From G965222535 sp965222535 (lineage in GTDB: Bacteria > Pseudomonadota > Gammaproteobacteria > HK1): a stretch of DNA of 64,000 bases. Below the pieces are notes generated by a model. The model ran no database searches. It worked only from the letters and a program-made list of their open reading frames with translations, and was not told the DNA's origin. Positions 1 to 9,000 of this stretch are shown here, one piece after another (position 1 is the first letter of the stretch; every line of letters begins with the position of its first letter). The position numbers and the translations under genes were made by a program. The stretch lies in assembly GCA_965222535.1 (NCBI GenBank), contig OZ244957.1, forward strand, positions 1,736,001 through 1,800,000, given 5' to 3'.

Positions 1-2
1 AA

Positions 3-3000
3 GTATTTGACGAAGATCTGATTCAGCGGCGGCTTGACTCGATTGAAGCTGAGGCAAATGAATTGAAGAAGCTAGAGGATATAACACAGGATCAGGAACT
101 TAAATTACGCTACCTTCAAACCGAACATAGCGTACTGGAAACGTTAAAAACGAACTATAATTCTCCTGATGCGATTGAGGCACTATATAGAACGCTTCTA
201 GAAGGAGAATACAATATCGTAGGTCAGAAGATAGTAACTGATTATCTAAATAAAGGTGCCCTCGAAAAGCTGAAAATGTATGACATGGGTGCCGAGCGTA
301 CGAGGAAATTTGAACTGGGTATCGATTATGAGTCTCCCCCATCGCAGGTTGTACCTAAACCGCAAACGCAACTTGATCGGCGGATTGCTGATGTTTTAGA
401 TGAGTGGAAGGAAAAATACCCTAGGGGATCTGTAGAATCCCCCAGCGATCTGGAAATCAAACAGATGGCCAGCTTAGATTCCGAGTATGACTTTTTGATA
501 AAATTAAAAAACAAATTTACTTCGCTTGAAGACGCTATGGCACGTAAGGTAGAGCTACAGGTAGAATTTGCCAAGCAACCCGGCGTTAGCAAAGCAGATG
601 TTGATGCATTTGGTGAGAAATTAACCGGTTATCTGGATTCATATAAACCAAATGAATGGGCTACTCCACAAGGAGTATTTGACGAAGTGGCACTTGAGTC
701 GCGACTTACGGATCTTAAAACTGAATTAAAAGCATTGCAGAAGCATCCGGCGAATCAGTTGTCGGATCGTTCTAAGGGTGTCGCGGCCGCTCTGGAAATC
801 GAACAAGAATCAAGTTATCGTATTACCCAGGTCGCATTCTTGGAAGAATTAAAAAAAGGATTTGCTACGCCTGAAGACGCTAAGAAATATATAATAAAGC
901 TACAGAATTTACAGGCAGAGGAGTACCCAATTACCAAACTAGAGTATAACAGTGTTGGCAGAACATTAAACGATTATCTGGATGCATATAAACCAAAGAA
1001 GCCGGCTACACTGGAGAGCACTCAAGATGTTGCTGGGAATAACCCCCCGCTTCCGCCTAAGCTAAAACTAGCGGAAACTTTGAATGCGGATCCACCGCTA
1101 GTACCGCCTAAGCTAAAATCAGCGGATCCTTTGAATGCGGATCCACCGCCAGTACCGCCTAAGCTAAAACTAGCGGAAACTTTGAATGCGGAGCCACCGC
1201 CAGTACCGCCTAAGCTAAAATCAGCGGATCCTTTGAATGCGGATTCGCTGCCAGCACCAACTAAGCCGACACCTGAAGCGCCAGACGCGCCGTCGGCCAC
1301 TAAGGGGGATGGCGTGCAAGACGTGGTTGATGATGTAAGGCCAGATATCGCAGAGGGGTACCAGAGATTGGATGAAATAGTTGCAGAGCAGGCAACGCTA
1401 GAGGCTAAGCTGGATGAATTGACACCGGAAGAAGCGTCTAGGAAGTATCAACTCGAAGTCGAGAAGCATGCGTACACAGAAGCGCTTGGAGTAGCCCAAG
1501 ATAGCAAAGCACCGCTGAATGTCGAACTTAATAAGGCGATCAATAATATACTGAAGGGTGAAGGTTTGCATCCTGACTCTAATAAATATCTGATTGAAAT
1601 ACAGTCGAAGATTGGCGTGCAAGGCCAAAATCAGTTGGGGGATCTGATTGATCAGAAAATCACTCAAGCGAATTCTACTGTAAATAAACCCCCGCTTCCG
1701 CCTAAGCCAAAACTAGCGGATCCTTCTCATGCGGAGCCACCGCCAGTACCAGCTAAGCAGACACTTACGCCAGACGTGTCCCCAGGGAGCAGTAATCTGG
1801 AGCAGACCGCAGTACACCAAGCAGAGGTGTCGCCGGCCACAGCAGCAACGCCAGAATCACTCATTAATCAATCAGAAAATATTGAAGAAGCTCTGAATGT
1901 GGACGAAGTTAAATTACGGAATAAGGATATCAGTTCTGAAGGGGCACCTCAGCGGCGATCTGCTGCGCTCCAGGAGGAAATCATTAGGGTTTATGAAGAG
2001 GCGAACCAAGCATACGGTATAGAAGAGAGAGCGTTTCTGCACTATCTAGAAGAAGGATTTGATTCTTATGATGATGCTTTAAAGTATATTGACAAGTTAA
2101 CGAACCAAGTTGACGATCTACAGAGTAAGCAGGCATTGGGCAAGAAATTAAACGATTATCTGGATATATATAACCCGAATAAAAAGACTACGCTGAATGA
2201 CACCCCAAATGCTACAGGAGTGTTGGACGAAGCGACGGCTCAGAGGCTAATTAATGAGCTTAATGGTGAACTGCGCGATCTATGGGATGCAGAAATTAGG
2301 AATATCACAGACCCGCGCATCGTGCCATTAAATATTCAGATAGACTTCCTGACAAAATTAACAGGAGATGGATTCTCTTCTATTGATGAGGGTAGGGCAT
2401 ATATTAAAAATCAACTGTCCAAAGCGGATGTATTGAGCAAATCACAACGTGGCGCATTGAGAGATACATTAACCAAGGCTCTGAATAAATTTGAACCAAG
2501 CAAACCGGCTACGCCGGAGGGCACCAAAGCGGCCGGAAGTAAATCACAGGTTCCGCAGAAATCATTTAGCAATAAAGTAAGCGATTTTATGAATAAATTT
2601 GGATCAAACAAACCGGCTACGCCGGAGGGCACCAAAGCGGCTACGCCGGAGGGCACCAAAGCGGCTGGAAGTGAACCACAAGTTTCGCCTAAGAAAAAAC
2701 CACCTGAATTTTCGAAGAATGTAGATAGCGAACAAAATAAGGCAGCCACAACGTCACGATATAGTACAGAGACTCCCAGTGATGAAGCCACAGCGTCACG
2801 ACATAGTACAGAAATTCCCGATGAAACCTCAGAGATAGCAGTACAAACGAAAGAAAACATGTTGGAATTAGCTGAGTTACAAAGAAAGAATGCAGTCACT
2901 GAATTTGCCGACAGAAGGAGAGAACTAAACGCATTGGAAACAGAATATCAGAAAAACGCAAGTAAGAAAATTGGAAATAAACTGCATAAAGCAGAAGTAG

Positions 3001-6000
3001 CTAAGACTAACGCTGAAGAAACATTGAATCTAAGAAAAGATGCTATAAATGTTCTGAAAAACACAGATCATATAGATCCGGATAGCTTTAAGTATCTAGT
3101 TAATAAGCATATAGACGAATCCTCATATAATAATCCCGAGAAACTAAAAAAACTACTAGCAACATATAAGAAAGATTTTCTTAGTAAGGCGTATCAAGAA
3201 GCACAGGTGTATGTACGGATGTATGCACAAGATATTCATAAGGTTGAACTTGTAGAAGCAATAACCCCCACTTCTACTTATGCGTGGCAAGATATCGTGG
3301 AGGGGCATAATCACTTAGATGAATTAACTACAGAGTATCAGGTGCTGGAGGCGAGGGTGAATTTGACAGTGGATGCATTGGATAGGATAAAATTTCTCGA
3401 TGAGATCAAGGCCGAGATAGATGTGTATACAGAAGCGCTTAAAAGAGCAGACGAAGGAGGAGAATCGCTGCAAGTAGAGCTTAATAAGGTGATCAAGGAG
3501 GTTCTGTATAAATCAAGCACGACTAGCGAGAGCGAGGTTGGCATAACATATGACGCTAAGACGCGTCTGATTGGAATACTGCAGGGACTCACTGAAAATG
3601 GTGGCGGTGCGAGATCAGCGAGTGATCAATATGTCGCAGCGCCGTACCAGGCCAGGGCCGAGGGACATCTGTATAGCGAAGCGTTTGAAATGGCAACCCG
3701 TAACGGAACATCGCTGGATGTAGAGCTTGATAAGGTGATCAAGAAGGCTCTGCATGAAGGAAGCTTCGCTAACGGCGTTGACAAGGCTGACGTGATACCG
3801 GACATTGAGAGACGTCTGGTTGAAATGCTGAAGGAACTCACTGGAAATGCTAGCGAAGTGCGATCAAGCGGTGCCGGCGGGCAAGGTATCGCGGATGGGT
3901 ATCGTAAATTAGACGGACTACATCAAGAGTTTAAGGCGCTGGTTAAGGCAGAGCAGGGCGGTGCTACAATCGACGAAGCTAGGAAGTATCAGCTCGCTGC
4001 CGAAGGGAGTGTGCATACAGAAGCGCTTGAAAGATCAGCCGAAAGCGGTCGTCCGCTGCATGTAGAGACTGATCAGGTGATCAAGCAGAATCTGTATGAA
4101 GGAAGCATTGCTGACGTGGAGCACGTGACATCTAAAATTGAGAAACATCTGATTGGGATGCTGCAGGGCCTCACTGAAAAAGTTGGCGATGTGCCTAAGG
4201 GGGATGGCTGGAAAGATATCGCTAAGGGGAAACATAAATTAGATGATAAACTGTTGGGAGAGTATGAGGCGCAAGCGGTTGTGAATCGTAATAGTGGGCT
4301 TCCGTTGACACCCAGAGAATGGACTATGGTGCTGGAGGGTGATATGCAGCGGGCGGAGTTTACATCTGGAGAGTGGGCTAGGGTGCGTGAGGTCAAGGTC
4401 ATCGAGGGAAATGTGTATAGCGCAGCGTTTGAAATGGCAAGCAAAAACGGCACATCGCTGAAAGTAGAGCTTGATAAGTTTATCAAGAAGTCTCTGTATA
4501 ATGCAAAAATAGCCGGAGAATACGTGACACCGGACGTTGAGAGACGTCTGCTTGGAATGCTGCAGGAACTCACTGGGAATGTTGACGATGCGAGATCAGC
4601 GAGTAAGCTGGATGGCGGGCAAGATATCGCGGAGAAGTATCATAAATTAGATGAACTACGTCAGGAGTATCAGGCGCTGATTAAGGCAGAGCAGGACGGT
4701 GCTACAATCGACATTACTAGGAAGTACCAGCTTGAGGCCGAGGGACGTGTGTATACAGAAGCGCATAAAAGAGCAGTCGAAAGAGGAACATCGCTGAATG
4801 TAGAGCTTGATAAGGTGATTAAGGATGCTCTGGATAACGTAGACATGATTCCTGACGTTCGGAAACATTTGCTTGAAATGCTGCAGAACCCCGCTCAAGT
4901 GGATGCAGTTAAGCCAGCACTGCCCCCCAACCTCGCTCAAGTGGATGCAGTTAAGCCAGCACTGCCCCCCAACCTCGCTCAAGTGGATGCAGTTAAGCCA
5001 GCACTGGGGCCCAAACCCGTTCAAGCGGATTCTACTGTAAATAAACCACCCAAGACTTTGCCTAAGCCAAAACTAGCAGATCCTTTGAATGCGGATCCGC
5101 CGCCAGCACCAACTAAGCCGACACCTGAAGCGCCAGACGCACCGTCGGCCACTAAGGGGGATGGCGTGCAAGACGTGGTTGATGATGTAAGGCCAGATAT
5201 CGCAGAGGGGTACCAGAGATTGGATGAAATAGTTGCAGAGCAGGCAACGCTAGAGGCTAAGCTGGATGAATTGACACCGGAAGAAGCGTCTAGGAAGTAT
5301 CAACTCGAAGTCGAGAAGCATGCGTACACAGAAGCGCTTGGAGTAGCCCAAGATAGCAAAGCACCGCTGAATGTCGAACTTAATAAGGCGATCAATAATA
5401 TACTGAAGGGTGAAGGTTTGCATCCTGACTCTAATAAATATCTGATTGAAATACAGTCGAAGATTGGCGTGCAAGGCCAAAATCAGTTGGGGGATCTGAT
5501 TGATCAGAAAATCACTCAAGCGGATTCTACTGTAAATAAACCACCCAAGACTTTGCCTAAGCCAAAAATAACTAAACCTTTGGATGCGGATCCACCGCCA
5601 GTACCAGCTAAGCAGACATTTTCGCCAGACGCACCGTCGGCCACTAAGGGGGATGGCGTGCAAGACGTGGTTGATGATGTAAGGCCAGATATCGCAGAGG
5701 GGTACCAGAGATTGGATGAAATAGTTGCAGAGCAGGCAACGCTAGAGGCTAAGCTGGATGAATTGACACCGGAAGAAGCGTCTAGGAAGTATCAACTCGA
5801 AGTCGAGAAGCATGCGTACACAGAAGCGCTTGGAGTAGCCCAAGATAGCAAAGCACCGCTGAATGTCGAACTTAATAAGGCGATCAATAATATACTGAAG
5901 GGTGAAGGTTTGCATCCTGACTCTAATAAATATCTGATTGAAATACAGTCGAAGATTGGCGTGCAAGGCCAAAATCAGTTGGGGGATCTGTTTGATCAGA

Positions 6001-9000
6001 AAATCACTCAAGCGAATTCTACTGTAAATAAACCCCCGATTTCGCCTAAGCCAAAACTAGCGGATCCTTCTCATGCGGAGCCACCGCCAGTACCAGCTAA
6101 GCCGACACCTGAAGCGCCAGACGCGTCCCTAGGGAGCAGTAATCTGGAGCAGACCGCTGTACGCAAAACAGATGTACCGCCGCCAGAAACGGCCACCAAA
6201 CAAACTAAATCAACAACTGAGTCTATAGATGAAACCTCAAAGATAGAAGCGAAACAGAAAGTTATGAAAAGGGTGGGCGTCAGTGTTGATAGGGCCAAGA
6301 TGAAATTAGGCGACGCCGAGACGAAACTACAAAATGCCACAACAGACACCACCAGAAAGTTAGCAACAGAAGATAAGAAATCAGCCAATTTTGAGTATAA
6401 CGTAAGAGCGACTGCTGGCAAGCTTATGGACAGCATTATGGATCGGTTAGATTATACTGATGCGAGAAATTTCAATGATCTAGCGAAGGAAGAAGTGGGA
6501 AGGGTGACAAGACTAACACCAGCACAAAGTCAAGCAGTACTAGAACAACTCCATCATTATAATAAGGTGATCGTGTCGAAAGTGATTGGAGTGGAGGAAA
6601 CAATTTCACCACCAGCAGCTAAGTCTGCAGCCAACGCGCCACCCCCGACTACTAGACAATTGGCAACTGCTGAAGAAACGCAGAGTGTTAGCGATGTGAG
6701 TCCAGCGAGTAGGGCGGATGGCGGAGACCAAGACGTGCTTGATGTGGGCCCAGATATGGAGAAGGGATATAAGAGATTGGCTGAACTAACGGCAGAGCAG
6801 GAAGCGCTGGAAACTAAACCGGAAGGCGCTGTTTGGACAGAGCAAGAAACAGCGAGAGCGTATCAACTCCAATTCGATAAGCATGTGTACACAGAAGCGC
6901 TTCAAGCAGCCCAAGATAGCAAAGCACCGCTGAATGTCGAGCTTGATAAAGCGATCAAGTATGCTCTGGGGGATGGGAGTGGAGGATTGTCTCCTGACGC
7001 TGCTGGTAAGGCTTATCTGATTGAACTGCGGTGGCAGGTTGGTGTGCAAGGCCAAGAACAGTTGGAAGCTCTGCTTGATCATAGACTTAATGTAATAGAA
7101 GGAACAATAAATACTAGCGCTAACCCTAATCCGAACCATACTTTTATACAGATGGCATACCAGCAGATGACAGAAAGTATAGTAGCGGGCAAGAATCCGG
7201 CGACTGTGTTTAGGGCTACCATAGACAAGCTAACCAACATTTCAATGAAGAATCTCATGGAAAATGTTTATAAACAAGTATTTGGTGATAATGTTATGTG
7301 GGGCCAGAAACTGGATGTTACTGCGGCTTCGGCAGAAGTGCAGAAAGCCACTCCGCCACCTTTACCAACAAAGGTGCTCCATCCCCAAGATGAAGTATTA
7401 ACTTCTCAAGAAACAGCAGCGTTTAGAGCAACCGGAGGATCGGAAATCCCAGGAAAAGCAGCAGTGCAGCCGCAGGAACCGCCACCTTTACCAACAAGGC
7501 CGGCACACATGCTCCAGGAGGAAACAGTAACTTCTCCAGAATTAACAGCGTTTAAAATAATTGAAGGAACGGAAAGCCAAGGAAAAGTAAATAAAATAGC
7601 TCCTGTGGAAGCAACAAGATCGGAAAACATCATCAAGAAGGATGGCAAGATAAGTAAACTAAAGAAGATCTTCTCGAAGGGCGGCAAATCAGTGAAAGCG
7701 CCGGATGCAATTCCTGCCAAACCAATAGCGAAAGCACCGCCGGCGCAAACGCCAGATCTGCTAAGAGAGCAGCCAGTCGTTCACCCAAAGGGTGGCAGTC
7801 TGGATCCGCAGACGCCTTCAACTGCTAAAACTGCCAATACCGCTACGGTCGCAGAAGAAGCGAAGAAAATTTTTCCTGTAGAGGCTGATGATGGGATTAA
7901 TCAGCGGATTGCTGAGCTAGAAAATAAAATAACTCAGTATGATATTGCGGATGATATGCCGAAATTGGTAGAGGCTACGTCCGAGAAAAACTTCCTAAAA
8001 GAACTCAAAAAAGGATTTGATTCTAATGACGGTGTTGAATATATTAAATCTCTACAAAAGAAACTGTCCAAAAGTGCGATGGACGAAATAGGGCAAGAAG
8101 CTCTTATAAAAAAATTATACGGTTATCTGGAGGTATTTGAAGCAAACAAGAAACTTCCGCTGGATAACGCCAAACCCGTTACTGGAAATAAACCCCCGCT
8201 TCTGCCTAAGCCAAAAGCACCTGACGCACAAAAAACAGATGAGCTTATTTCGGACACAGCACCAAAACCGGCCTCAAAACAAGCTGAACCAACAATTGGG
8301 GCTATAGATGACGCCTCTGAGATAGCAGAAAAAATTAAACAGCGGGTGATGAAAAACATACAATCCAGAATTGACAACTACCAATGGAAATACGACGAGG
8401 CCGTGAAAAATCTAGAAAAAGCAAGGGCAGATCTACAAAGTAGTACCAGACAAATAGATATAAATGCAGCGCAAAGAGATATAAATAGTGCTAAAGCTGA
8501 TATTAACCTACGAAATGATGCCTCTGATATTATGAAGCAGCTAGATTATACTGATTTGGATAACATTGATGTTCAGGTGAGAAATAAAATACAGGAAATC
8601 TATCAGGATAAGTCATATGAATACAGGGTGGCTCTAAGTCATCAAGTAAAAACATATAAACAGTTCATTCCAGAAACGAGTAAGGTTGCAGAAGGAGTCT
8701 CAGAGATAGCAGAAAAAATTAAACAGCGAGTGGTGGAAAAGGCGCAGTACAGAATTAACAAATATCAGAGAGATTACGACGAAGCCCTGCAAAATATGAA
8801 TAAAGTAGAAAATAATAAAGCTGCCGATAATATTATGTTTAAGCAAGCACAAGAAAAACTAGCTAAAGCAGAGGCTGACATTAAAGTAAGAAAGGATGCT
8901 GCTGCGATTATGCAAGGGCTAGATTATACTGATGTGAGTAAATATAAGGAACTGGTTCGGAAGGCATTGGCAGGAAAAAATCTTGATGCGGATTATCATA

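Noticed and set aside
1022..1300. Antisense open frames within the giant gene, including glycine/serine-rich ones opposite the proline linkers
   Set aside because: They are mirror images of the repeated sense frame, have no family match or start signals, and appear wherever the repeats lie.
1281..6030. Possible CRISPR array from regularly spaced repeats
   Set aside because: The repeats are long, unequal in spacing and fully within one open frame; there are no short identical repeats with unique spacers and no cas genes.
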